From the NCBI RefSeq assembly GCF_051020765.1, contig NW_027469104.1:1-64000 (forward strand): a stretch of DNA of 64,000 nucleotides. The letters are read 5' to 3'. Within the stretch, counting starts at the first letter, position 1, and each line of letters begins with the position of its first letter. Shown here piece after piece: positions 1 to 12,580 of the stretch. The translations under genes and the position numbers were made by a program. The stretch comes from Lasioglossum baleicum (Eukaryota; Arthropoda; Insecta; Hymenoptera; Halictidae). A model generated the notes under the pieces. That model searched no databases. It had not been told where the DNA came from and saw nothing but the letters and a program-made list of their open reading frames with translations.

Positions 1-67
1 TGCGTTATGCGTTATGCGTTATGCGTTATGCGTTATGCGTTATGCGTTATGCGTTATGCGTTATGCG

Positions 68-79
68 TTATGCTATGCG
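68..79 (+). other. Phase slip 1: 2-bp deletion
   Basis: Two adjacent units occupy 12 instead of 14 bases (TTATGC joined to TATGCG at 73/74). Unit starts change from position class 5 to class 3 modulo 7. Confidence 0.95.
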
Positions 80-618
80 TTATGCGTTATGCGTTATGCG
101 TTATGCGTTATGCGTTATGCGTTATGCGTTATGCGTTATGCGTTATGCGTTATGCGTTATGCGTTATGCGTTATGCGTTATGCGTTATGCGTTATGTGTT
201 ATGCGTTGTGCGTTAAGCGTTATACGTTATGCGTTATGCGTTATGTGTTATGCGTTATGCGTTATGTGTTATGCGTTGTGCTTTACGGGTTATGCGATAT
301 GCGTTATGCGTTATGACTTTTTCATTGGACGTTATGCGTTATGCGATATGCGTTATGCGTTATGCGTTATGCGTTATGCGTTATGCGTTATGCGTTATGC
401 GATATGCGTTATGCGTTATGCGTTATGCGTTATGCGTTATATGTTACGCGTTATGCGTTACGCGTTATGCGTTATGCGTTATGCGTTATGCGTTATTCGT
501 TATGCGTTATGCGTTATGCGTTATGCGTTATGCGTTATGCGAAGTGCGTTATGCGTTATGCGTTATGCGTTATGCGTTATGCGTTATGCGTTATGCGTTA
601 TGCGTTATGCGTTATGCG

Positions 619-912
619 TTAAGCATTATGACTTTTTCATTGAGCGTTATGCGTTATGACTTTTCCATTGAGCGTTATGCGTTATTCGTTATGGGTTATG
701 CGTTATGCGTTATGGGTTATGCGTTATGCGTTATGCGTTATGCGTTATGCGTTATGCATTATGCGTTATGCGTTATCCGTTATGCGTTATGCGTTATGCG
801 TTATGCGTTATGCGATATGCGTCATGCGTTAAGCGTTATGCGTTATGCATTATGCGTTATCCGTTATGCGTTATGCGTTATGCGTAATGCGTTATGAGTA
901 ATGTGTCATGCG
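619..912 (+). repeat. 294-bp alpha-gamma module, copy 1
   Basis: Forty-two units from the TTAAGCA of alpha to the TCATGCG of gamma. Between them lie a TTATGCA unit, TTATCCG, ATATGCG-TCATGCG, TTAAGCG, a second TTATGCA and a second TTATCCG. The alpha-to-gamma distance is 266 bp, exactly as in the copies at 4091 and 15605. Confidence 0.9.
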
Positions 913-3900
913 TTATGCGTTATGCGTTATGCGTTATGCGTTATGCGTTACGCGTTATGCGTTATGCGTTATGCGTTATGCGTTATGCGTTATGCGTTAT
1001 GCGTTATGCGTTATGCGTTATGCGTTATGCGTTATGCGTTATGCGTTATGCGTTATGCGTTATGCGTTATGTGTTATGCGTTATGCGTTAAGCGTTATAC
1101 GTTATGCGTTATGTGTTATGCGTTATGCGTTATGCGTTATGCGTTATGCGTTATGCATTATGCGTTATGCGTTATCCGTTATGCGTTATGCGTTATGCGT
1201 TATGCGTTATGCGATATGCGTCATGCGTTAAGCGTTATGCGTTATGCATTATGCGTTATCCGTTATGCGTTATGCGTTATGCGTAATGCGTTTTGAGTAA
1301 TGTGTCATGCGTTATGCGTTATGCGTTATGCGTTATGCGTTACGCGTTATGCGTTATGCGTTATGCGTTATGCGTTATGCGTTATGCGTTATGCGTTATG
1401 CGTTATGCGTTATGCGTTATGCGTTATGCGTTATGCGTTATGCGTTATGCGTTATGCGTTATGCGTTATGCGTTATGCGTTATGCGTTATGCGTTATGCG
1501 TTATGCGTTATGCGTTATGCGTTATGCGTTACGCGTTATGCGTTACGCGTTATGCGTTATGCGTTATGCGTTATGCGTTATGCGTTATTCGTTATGCGTT
1601 ATGCGTTATGCGTTATGCGTTATGCGTTATGCGATGTGCGTTATGCGTTATGCGTTATGCGTTATGCGTTATGCGTTAAGCATTATGACTTTTTCATTGA
1701 GCGTTATGCGTTATGACTTTTCCATTGAGCGTTGTGCGTTATTCGTTATGGGTTATGCGTTATGCGTTATGGGTTATGCGTTATGCGTTATGCGTTATGC
1801 GTTATGCGTTATGCGTTATGCGTTATGCGTTATGCATTATGCGTTATGCGTTATCCGTTATCCGTTATGCGTTATGCGTTATGCGTTATCCGTTATGCGT
1901 TACGCGTTATGCGTTATGCGTTATGCGTTATCCGTTATGCGTTACGCGTTATGCGTTATGCGTTATGCGTCATGCGTTATCCGTTATGCGTTATGCGTTA
2001 TGCGTTATGCGTTATGCGTTATGCGTTATGCGTTATGCGTTATGCGTTATGCGTTATGCGTTATGCGTTATGCGTTATGCGTTATGCGTTATGCGTTATG
2101 CGTTATGCGTTAAGCATTATGACTTTTTCATTGAGCGTTATGCGTTATGACTTTTCCATTGAGCGTTATGCGTTATTCGTTATGGGTTATGCGTTATGCG
2201 TTATGGGTTATGCGTTATGCGTTATGCGTTATGCGTTATGCGTTATGCATTATGCGTTATGCGTTATCCGTTATGCGTTATGCGTTATGCGTTATGCGTT
2301 ATGCGTTATGCGTTATGCGTTATGCGTTATGCGTTATGCGTTATGCGTTATGCGTTATGCGTTATGCGTTATGCGTTATGCGTTATGCGTAATGCGTTAT
2401 GCGTTATGCGTTATGCGTTATGCGTTATGCGTTATGCGTTATGCGTTATGCGTTATGCGTTATGCGTTATGCGTTATGCGTTATGCGTTATTCGTTATGC
2501 GTTATGCGTTATGCGTTATGCGTTATGCGATGTGCGTTATGCGTTATGCGTTATGCGTTATGCGTTAAGCATTATGACTTTTTCATTGAACGTTATGCGT
2601 TATGCGATATGCGTTATGCGTTATGCGTTATGCGTTATGCGTTATGCGTTATGCGTTATGCGTTATGCGTTATGCGTTATGCGTTATGCGTTATGCGTTA
2701 TGCGTTATGCGTTATGCGTTACGCGTTATGCGTTACGCGTTATGCGTTATGCGTTATGCGTTATGCGTTATGCGTTATGCGTTATGCGTTATGCGTTATT
2801 CGTTATGCGTTATGCGTTATGCGTTATGCGTTATGCGATGTGCGTTATGCGTTATGCGTTATGCGTTATGCGTTAAGCATTATGACTTTTTCATTGAGCG
2901 TTATGCGTTATGACTTTTCCATTGAGCGTTGTGCGTTATTCGTTATGGGTTATGCGTTATGCGTTATGGGTTATGCGTTATGCGTTATGCGTTATGCGTT
3001 ATGCGTTATGCGTTATGCGTTATGCGTTATGCGTTATGCGTTATGCATTATGCGTTATGCGTTATCCGTTACCCGTTATGCGTTATGCGTTATGCGTTAT
3101 CCGTTATGCGTTACGCGTTATGCGTTATGCGTTATGCGTTATCCGTTATGCGTTACGCGTTATGCGTTATGCGTTATGCGTTATGCGTCATGCGTTATCC
3201 GTTATGCGTTATGCGTTATGCGTTATGCGTTATGCGTTATGCGTTATGCGTTATGCGTTATGCGTTATGCGTTATGCGTTATGCGTTATGCGTTATGCGT
3301 TATGCGTTATGCGTTATGCGTTATGCGTTATGCGTTATGCGTTATGCGTTATGCGTTATGCGTTATGCGTTATGCGTTATGCGTTATGAGTTATGCGTTA
3401 TGCGTTATGCGTTATGCGTTATGCGTTATGCGTTATGCGTTATGCGTTATGCGTTATGCGTTATGCGTTATGCGTTATGCGTTATGCGTTATGCGTTATG
3501 CGTTATGCGTTATGCGTTATGCGTTATGCGTTATGCGTTATGCGTTATGCGTTATGCGTTATGCGTTATGCGTTATGCGTTATGCGTTATGCGTTATGCG
3601 TTATGCGTTATGCGTTATGCGTTATGCGTTATGTGTTATGCGTTATGCGTTAAGCGTTATACGTTATGCGTTATGCGTTATGTGTTATGCGTTATGCGTT
3701 ATGTGTTATGCGTTGTGCTTTACGGGTTATGCGATATGCGTTATGCGTTATGACTTTTTCATTGGACGTTATGCGTTATGCGATATGCGTTATGCGTTAT
3801 GCGTTATGCGTTATGCGTTATGCGTTATGCGTTATGCGATATGCGTTATGCGTTATGCGTTATGCGTTATGCGTTATGCGTTACGCGTTATGCGTTACGC

Positions 3901-4090
3901 GTTATGCGTTACGCGTTACGCGTTATGCGTTATGCGTTATGCGTTATGCGTTATTCGTTATGCGTTATGCGTTATGCGTTATGCGTTATGCGTTATGCGA
4001 AGTGCGTTATGCGTTATGCGTTATGCGTTATGCGTTATGCGTTATGCGTTATGCGTTATGCGTTATGCGTTATGCGTTATGCGTTATGCG

Positions 4091-4384
4091 TTAAGCATTA
4101 TGACTTTTTCATTGAGCGTTATGCGTTATGACTTTTCCATTGAGCGTTATGCGTTATTCGTTATGGGTTATGCGTTATGCGTTATGGGTTATGCGTTATG
4201 CGTTATGCGTTATGCGTTATGCGTTATGCATTATGCGTTATGCGTTATCCGTTATGCGTTATGCGTTATGCGTTATGCGTTATGCGATATGCGTCATGCG
4301 TTAAGCGTTATGCGTTATGCATTATGCGTTATCCGTTATGCGTTATGCGTTATGCGTAATGCGTTATGAGTAATGTGTCATGCG
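4091..4384 (+). repeat. 294-bp alpha-gamma module, copy 2
   Basis: Same order and same 266-bp alpha-to-gamma spacing as the copy at 619, displaced by 3,472 bp. It is followed by TTACGCG-rich units and a long pure run leading to the first doubled beta core at 4770. Confidence 0.9.
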
Positions 4385-5161
4385 TTATGCGTTATGCGTT
4401 ATGCGTTATGCGTTATGCGTTACGCGTTATGCGTTACGCGTTACGCGTTATGCGTTATGCGTTATGCGTTATGCGTTATGCGTTATGCGTTATGCGTTAT
4501 GCGTTATGCGTTATGCGTTATGCGTTATGCGTTATGCGTTATGCGTTATGCGTTATGCGTTATGCGTTATGCGTTATGCGTTATGCGTTATGCGTTATGC
4601 GTTATGCGTTATGCGTTATGCGTTACGCGTTACGCGTTACGCGTTATGCGTTATGCGTTATGCGTTATGCGTTATGCGTTATGCGTTATGTGTTATGCGT
4701 TATGCGTTAAGCGTTATACGTTATGCGTTATGCGTTATGTGTTATGCGTTATGCGTTATGTGTTATGCGTTGTGCTTTACGGGTTATGCGTTGTGCTTTA
4801 CGGGTTATGCGATATGCGTTATGCGTTATGACTTTTTCATTGAACGTTATGCGTTATGCGATATGCGTTATGCGTTATGCGTTATGCGTTATGCGTTATG
4901 CGTTATGCGTTATGCGTTATGCGTTATGCGTTATGCGTTATGCGTTATGCGTTATGCGTTACGCGTTATGCGTTACGCGTTATGCGTTACGCGTTATGCG
5001 TTATGCGTTATGCGTTATGCGTTATGCGTTATGCGTTATTCGTTATGCGTTATGCGTTATGCGTTATGCGTTATGCGATGTGCGTTATGCGTTATGCGTT
5101 ATGCGTTATGCGTTATGCGTTATGCGTTATGCGTTATGCGTTATGCGTTATGCGTTATGCG

Positions 5162-5371
5162 TTAAGCATTATGACTTTTTCATTGAGCGTTATGCGTTAT
5201 GACTTTTCCATTGAGCGTTATGCGTTATTCGTTATGGGTTATGCGTTATGCGTTATGTGTTATGCGTTATGCGTTAAGCGTTATACGTTATGCGTTATGC
5301 GTTATGTGTTATGCGTTATGCGTTATGTGTTATGCGTTGTGCTTTACGGGTTATGCGTTGTGCTTTACGGG
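5162..5371 (+). repeat. Fused alpha-beta module, copy 1
   Basis: Alpha runs directly into beta: the second TTATGGG of alpha is missing and TTATGTG follows at 5253. The distance from alpha start to the doubled beta core is 175 bp. The same junction occurs at 11503 and 16725. Confidence 0.9.
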
Positions 5372-5931
5372 TTATGCGATATGCGTTATGCGTTATGACT
5401 TTTTCATTGAACGTTATGCGTTATGCGATATGCGTTATGCGTTATGCGTTATGCGTTATGCGTTATGCGTTATGCGTTATGCGTTATGCGTTATGCGTTA
5501 TGCGTTATGCGTTACGCGTTATGCGTTACGCGTTATGCGTTACGCGTTATGCGTTATGCGTTATGCGTTATGCGATGTGCGTTATGCGTTATGCGTTATG
5601 CGTCATGCGTTATGCGTTATGCGTTATGCGTTATGCGTTATGCGTTATGCGTTATGCGTTATGCGTTATGCGTTATGCGTTATGCGTTATGCGTTATGCG
5701 TTATGCGTTATGCGTTAAGCATTATGACTTTTTCATTGAGCGTTATGCGTTATGACTTTTCCATTGAGCGTTATGCGTTATTCGTTATGGGTTATGCGTT
5801 ATGCGTTATGGGTTATGCGTTATGCGTTATGCGTTATGCGTTATGCGTTATGCGTTATGCGTTATGCGTTATGCGTTATGCATTATGCGTTATGCGTTAT
5901 CCGTTATGCGTTATGCGTTATGCGTTATGCG

Positions 5932-5937
5932 TTTGCG
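5932..5937 (+). other. Phase slip 2: 1-bp deletion (TTTGCG)
   Basis: A 6-base unit lacking the A of TTATGCG. Unit starts change from class 3 to class 2 modulo 7 and stay there for the next 57.5 kb. Confidence 0.95.
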
Positions 5938-6266
5938 TTATGCGTTATGCGTTATGCGTTATGCGTTATGCGTTATGCGTTATGCGTTATGCGTTATGCG
6001 TTATGCGTTATGCGTTATGCGTTATGCGTTATGCGTTATGCGTTATGCGTTATGCGTTATGCGTTATGCGTTATGCGTTATGCGTTATGCGTTATGCGTT
6101 ATGCGTTATGCGTTATGCGTTATGCGTTATGCGTTATGCGTTATGCGTTATGCGTTATGCGTTATGCGTTATGCGTTATGCGTTATGCGTTATGCGTTAT
6201 GCGTTATGCGTTATGCGTTATGCGTTATGCGTTATGCGTTATGCGTTATGCGTTATGCGTTATGCG
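5938..6266 (+). repeat. Pure run, 47 units
   Basis: Starts directly after the 1-bp phase slip at 5932 and ends at TTACGCG. Confidence 0.93.
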
Positions 6267-9059
6267 TTACGCGTTATGCGTTACGCGTTATGCGTTATGC
6301 GTTATGCGTTATGCGTTATGCGTTATGCGTTATGCGTTAAGCGTTATACGTTATGCGATATGCGTTATTCGTTATGCGTTATGCGTTATGCGTTATGCGT
6401 TATGCGTTATGCGTTATGCGTTATGCGTTATGCGTTATGCGTTATGCGTTATGCGTTATGCGATGTGCGTTATGCGTTATGCGTTATGCGTTATGCGTTA
6501 AGCATTATGACTTTTTCATTGAACGTTATGCGTTATGCGATATGCGTTATGCGTTATGCGTTATGCGTTATGCGTTATGCGTTATGCGTTATGCGTTATG
6601 CGTTATGCGTTATGCGTTATGCGTTATGCGTTATGCGTTATGCGTTATGCGTTACGCGTTATGCGTTACGCGTTATGCGTTATGCGTTATGCGTTATGCG
6701 TTATGCGTTATGCGTTATGCGTTATGCGTTATCCGTTATGCGTTATGCGTTATGCGTAATGCGTTATGAGTAATGTGTCATGCGTTATGCGTTACGCGTT
6801 ATGCGTTATGCGTTATGCGTTATGCGTTATGCGTTATGTGTTATGCGTTATGCGTTAAGCGTTATACGTTATGCGTTATGCGTTATGTGTTATGCGTTAT
6901 GCGTTATGTGTTATGCGTTGTGCTTTACGGGTTATGCGTTGTGCTTTACGGGTTATGCGATATGCGTTATGCGTTATGACTTTTTCATTGAACGTTATGC
7001 GTTATGCGATATGCGTTATGCGTTATGCGTTATGCGTTATGCGTTATGCGTTATGCGTTATGCGTTATGCGTTATGCGTTATGCGTTATGCGTTATGCGT
7101 TATGCGTTATGCGTTATGCGTTATGCGTTATGCGTTATGCGTTATGCGTTATGCGTTATGCGTTATGCGTTATTCGTTATGCGTTATGCGTTATGCGTTA
7201 TGCGTTATGCGATGTGCGTTATGCGTTATGCGTTATGCGTTATGCGTTAAGCATTATGACTTTTTCATTGAACGTTATGCGTTATGCGATATGCGTTATG
7301 CGTTATGCGTTATGCGTTATGCGTTATGCGTTATGCGTTATGCGTTATGCGTTATGCGTTATGCGTTATGCGTTATGCGTTATGCGTTATGCGTTACGCG
7401 TTATGCGTTACGCGTTATGCGTTATGCGTTATGCGTTATGCGTTATGCGTTATGCGTTATGCGTTATTCGTTATGCGTTATGCGTTATGCGTTATGCGTT
7501 ATGCGATGTGCGTTATGCGTTATGCGTTATGCGTTATGCGTTAAGCATTATGACTTTGTCATTGAGCGTTATGCGTTATGACTTTTCCATTGAGCGTTGT
7601 GCGTTATTCGTTATGGGTTATGCGTTATGCGTTATGGGTTATGCGTTATGCGTTATGCGTTATGCGTTATGCGTTATGCGTTATGCGTTATGCGTTATGC
7701 ATTATGCGTTATGCGTTATCCGTTACCCGTTATGCGTTATGCGTTATGCGTTATCCGTTATGCGTTACGCGTTATGCGTTATGCGTTATGCGTTATCCGT
7801 TATGCGTTACGCGTTATGCGTTATGCGTTATGCGTTATGCGTCATGCGTTATCCGTTATGCGTTATGCGTTATGCGTTATGCGTTATGCGTTATGCGTTA
7901 TGCGTTATGCGTTATGCGTTATGCGTTATGCGTTATGCGTTATGCGTTATGCGTTATGCGTTATGCGTTATGCGTTATGCGTTATGCGTTATGCGTTATG
8001 CGTTATGCGTTATGCGTTATGCGTTATGAGTTATGCGTTATGCGTTATGCGTTATGCGTTATGCGTTATGCGTTATGCGTTATGCGTTATGCGTTATGCG
8101 TTATGCGTTATGCGTTATGCGTTATGCGTTATGCGTTATGCGTTATGCGTTATGTGTTATGCGTTATGCGTTATGCGTTATGCGTTATGCGTTATGCGTT
8201 ATGCGTTATGCGTTATGCGTTATGCGTTATGCGTTATGCGTTATGCGTTATGCGTTATGCGTTACGCGTTATGCGTTATGCGTTATGCGTTATGCGTTAT
8301 GCGTTATGCGTTATGCGTTATGCGTTATGCGTTATGCGTTATGCGTTATGCGTTATGCGTTATGCGTTATGCGTTATGCGTTATGCGTTATGCGTTATGC
8401 GTTATGCGTTATGCGTTATGCGTTATGCGTTATGCGTTATGCGTTATGCGTTATGCGTTATGCGTTATGCGTTATGCGTTATGCGTTATGCGTTATGCGT
8501 TATGCGTTATGCGTTATGCGTTATGCGTTATGCGTTACGCGTTATGCGTTATGCGTTATGCGTTACGCGTTATGCGTTACGCGTTATGCGTTATGCGTTA
8601 TGCGTTATGCGTTATGCGTTATGCGTTATGCGTTAAGCGTTATACGTTATGCGATATGCGTTATTCGTTATGCGTTATGCGTTATGCGTTATGCGTTATG
8701 CGTTATGCGTTATGCGTTATGCGTTATGCGTTATGCGTTATGCGTTATGCGTTATGCGATGTGCGTTATGCGTTATGCGTTATGCGTTATGCGTTAAGCA
8801 TTATGACTTTTTCATTGAACGTTATGCGTTATGCGATATGCGTTATGCGTTATGCGTTATGCGTTATGCGTTATGCGTTATGCGTTATGCGTTATGCGTT
8901 ATGCGTTATGCGTTATGCGTTATGCGTTATGCGTTATGCGTTATGCGTTACGCGTTATGCGTTACGCGTTATGCGTTATGCGTTATGCGTTATGCGTTAT
9001 GCGTTATGCGTTATGCGTTATGCGTTATGCGTTATCCGTTATGCGTTATGCGTTATGCG
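6001..9059 (+). repeat. Domain 2: alpha-prime-rich block
   Basis: Alpha-prime at 6498, 7247 and 8794, alpha at 7541, gamma at 6757, doubled beta at 6918. The 6.3-6.8 kb stretch recurs at 8.6-9.1 kb (alpha-prime offset 2,296; gamma offset 2,303). The alpha at 7541 has TTTGTCA in place of TTTTTCA, a change I saw only here. Its downstream segment with paired TTATCCG and TTACGCG units matches those after 2873, 10670 and 14198. Confidence 0.8.
8269..8534 (+). repeat. Pure run, 38 units
   Basis: Between two TTACGCG units in domain 2. Confidence 0.93.
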
Positions 9060-12000
9060 TAATGCGTTATGAGTAATGTGTCATGCGTTATGCGTTACGC
9101 GTTATGCGTTATGCGTTATGCGTTATGCGTTATGCGTTATGCGTTATGTGTTATGCGTTATGCGTTAAGCGTTATACGTTATGCGTTATGCGTTATGTGT
9201 TATGCGTTATGCGTTATGTGTTATGCGTTGTGCTTTACGGGTTATGCGTTGTGCTTTACGGGTTATGCGATATGCGTTATGCGTTATGACTTTTTCATTG
9301 AACGTTATGCGTTATGCGATATGCGTTATGCGTTATGCGTTATGCGTTATGCGTTATGCGTTATGCGTTATGCGTTATGCGTTATGCGTTATGCGTTATG
9401 CGTTATGCGTTATGCGTTATGCGTTATGCGTTATGCGTTATGCGTTATGCGTTATGCGTTATGCGTTATGCGTTATGCGTTATGCGTTATTCGTTATGCG
9501 TTATGCGTTATGCGTTATGCGTTATGCGATGTGCGTTATGCGTTATGCGTTATGCGTTATGCGTTAAGCATTATGACTTTTTCATTGAACGTTATGCGTT
9601 ATGCGATATGCGTTATGCGTTATGCGTTATGCGTTATGCGTTATGCGTTATGCGTTATGCGTTATGCGTTATGCGTTATGGGTTATGCGTTATGCGTTAT
9701 GCGTTATGCGTTATGCGTTATGCGTTATGCGTTATGCATTATGCGTTATGCGTTATCCGTTACCCGTTATGCGTTATGCGTTATGCGTTATCCGTTATGC
9801 GTTACGCGTTATGCGTTATGCGTTATGCGTTATCCGTTATGCGTTACGCGTTATGCGTTATGCGTTATGCGTTATGCGTCATGCGTTATGCGTTACGCGT
9901 TATGCGTTATGCGTTATGCGTTATGCGTCATGCGTTATCCGTTATGCGTTATGCGTTATGCGTTATGCGTTATGCGTTATGCGTTATGCGTTATGTGTTA
10001 TGCGTTATGCGTTATGTGTTATGCGTTGTGCTTTACGGGTTATGCGTTGTGCTTTACGGGTTATGCGATATGCGTTATGCGTTATGACTTTTTCATTGAA
10101 CGTTATGCGTTATGCGATATGCGTTATGCGTTATGCGTTATGCGTTATGCGTTATGCGTTATGCGTTATGCGTTATGCGTTATGCGTTATGCGTTATGCG
10201 TTATGCGTTATGCGTTATGCGTTATGCGTTATGCGTTATGCGTTATGCGTTATGCGTTATGCGTTATGCGTTATGCGTTATTCGTTATGCGTTATGCGTT
10301 ATGCGTTATGCGTTATGCGATGTGCGTTATGCGTTATGCGTTATGCGTTATGCGTTAAGCATTATGACTTTTTCATTGAACGTTATGCGTTATGCGATAT
10401 GCGTTATGCGTTATGCGTTATGCGTTATGCGTTATGCGTTATGCGTTATGCGTTATGCGTTATGCGTTATGCGTTATGCGTTATGCGTTATGCGTTATGC
10501 GTTATGCGTTATGCGTTATGCGTTACGCGTTATGCGTTACGCGTTATGCGTTATGCGTTATGCGTTATGCGTTATGCGTTATGCGTTATGCGTTATTCGT
10601 TATGCGTTATGCGTTATGCGTTATGCGTTATGCGATGTGCGTTATGCGTTATGCGTTATGCGTTATGCGTTAAGCATTATGACTTTTTCATTGAGCGTTA
10701 TGCGTTATGACTTTTCCATTGAGCGTTGTGCGTTATTCGTTATGGGTTATGCGTTATGCGTTATGGGTTATGCGTTATGCGTTATGCGTTATGCGTTATG
10801 CGTTATGCGTTATGCGTTATGCATTATGCGTTATGCGTTATCCGTTACCCGTTATGCGTTATGCGTTATGCGTTATCCGTTATGCGTTACGCGTTATGCG
10901 TTATGCGTTATGCGTTATCCGTTATGCGTTACGCGTTATGCGTTATGCGTTATGCGTTATGCGTCATGCGTTATCCGTTATGCGTTATGCGTTATGCGTT
11001 ATGCGTTATGCGTTATGCGTTATGCGTTATGCGTTATGCGTTATGCGTTATGCGTTATGCGTTATGCGTTATGCGTTATGCGTTATGCGTTATGCGTTAT
11101 GCGTTATGCGTTATGCGTTATGCGTTATGCGTTATGCGTTATGCGTTATGAGTTATGCGTTATGCGATATGCGTTATGCGTTATGCGTTATGCGTTATGC
11201 GTTATGCGTTATGCGTTATGCGTTATGCGTTATGCGTTATGCGTTATGCGTTATGCGTTATGCGTTACGCGTTATGCGTTACGCGTTATGCGTTACGCGT
11301 TATGCGTTATGCGTTATGCGTTATGCGTTATGCGTTATGCGTTATTCGTTATGCGTTATGCGTTATGCGTTATGCGTTATGCGATGTGCGTTATGCGTTA
11401 TGCGTTATGCGTTATGCGTTATGCGTTATGCGTTATGCGTTATGCGTTATGCGTTATGCGTTATGCGATATGCGTTATGCGTTATGCGTTATGCGTTATG
11501 CGTTAAGCATTATGACTTTTTCATTGAGCGTTATGCGTTATGACTTTTCCATTGAGCGTTATGCGTTATTCGTTATGGGTTATGCGTTATGCGTTATGTG
11601 TTATGCGTTATGCGTTAAGCGTTATACGTTATGCGTTATGCGTTATGTGTTATGCGTTATGCGTTATGTGTTATGCGTTGTGCTTTACGGGTTATGCGTT
11701 GTGCTTTACGGGTTATGCGATATGCGTTATGCGTTATGACTTTTTCATTGAACGTTATGCGTTATGCGATATGCGTTATGCGTTATGCGTTATGCGTTAT
11801 GCGTTATGCGTTATGCGTTATGCGTTATGCGTTATGCGTTATGCGTTATGCGTTATGCGTTATGCGTTATGCGTTATGCGTTACGCGTTATGCGTTACGC
11901 GTTATGCGTTACGCGTTATGCGTTATGCGTTATGCGTTATGCGATGTGCGTTATGCGTTATGCGTTATGCGTCATGCGTTATGCGTTATGCGTTATGCGT

Positions 12001-12580
12001 TATGCGTTATGCGTTATGCGTTATGCGTTATGCGTTATGCGTTATGCGTTATGCGTTATGCGTTATGCGTTATGCGTTATGCGTTATGCGTTATGCGTTA
12101 TGCGTTATGCGTTAAGCATTATGACTTTTTCATTGAGCGTTATGCGTTATGACTTTTCCATTGAGCGTTATGCGTTATTCGTTATGGGTTATGCGTTATG
12201 CGTTATGGGTTATGCGTTATGCGTTATGCGTTATGCGTTATGCGTTATGCGTTATGCGTTATGCGTTATGCGTTATGCGTTATGCGATGTGCGTTATGCG
12301 TTATGCGTTATGCGTTATGCGTTAAGCATTATGACTTTTTCATTGAACGTTATGCGTTATGCGATATGCGTTATGCGTTATGCGTTATGCGTTATGCGTT
12401 ATGCGTTATGCGTTATGCGTTATGCGTTATGCGTTATGCGTTATGCGTTATGCGTTATGCGTTATGCGTTATGCGTTACGCGTTATGCGTTACGCGTTAT
12501 GCGTTATGCGTTATGCGTTATGCGTTATGCGTTATGCGTTATGCGTTATGCGTTATCCGTTATGCGTTATGCGTTATGCG
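9060..12580 (+). repeat. Domain 3: 3.5-kb higher-order repeat, copy 1
   Basis: Order: gamma 9060, doubled beta 9228, alpha-prime 9564, doubled beta 10026, alpha-prime 10355, alpha 10670, TTATGAG at 11146. All recur in copy 2 at offset 3,521, becoming 3,528 after the pure run between 10047 and 10355. After 11152 the copies differ: this one continues into a fused alpha-beta module (11503), alpha 12112 and alpha-prime 12322. Confidence 0.88.
11503..11712 (+). repeat. Fused alpha-beta module, copy 2
   Basis: Same alpha-beta junction and same 175-bp spacing (alpha 11503, doubled beta core 11678/11699). The next alpha follows at 12112, as in the copies at 5162 and 16725. Confidence 0.9.

Larger units (their letters stand above)
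1..6000 (+). repeat. Domain 1: mixed alpha/beta/gamma with internal duplication
   Basis: Contains single beta cores at 276 and 3713, doubled cores at 4770 and 5337, alpha at 619, 1676, 2110, 2873, 4091, 5162 and 5715, alpha-prime at 2565, and gamma at 885, 1284 and 4357. The segment from about 190 to 912 recurs from about 3629 to 4384 (beta offset 3,437; alpha and gamma offset 3,472). Alpha 1676 recurs at 2873 with the same TTGTGCG variant (offset 1,197). TTATATG at 436 occurs nowhere else that I saw. Confidence 0.85.

Noticed and set aside
633..639. T-runs in TTTTTCA as RNA polymerase III terminators or poly-T signals
   Set aside because: They are substituted heptamers in phase with the array, and no A box, B box or foldable RNA gene lies upstream.
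676..700. CENP-B box
   Set aside because: TTCG occurs in TTATTCG units and CGGG in TTACGGG units, but these lie in different cassettes. No site has TTCG, the required central A and CGGG at the correct spacing.
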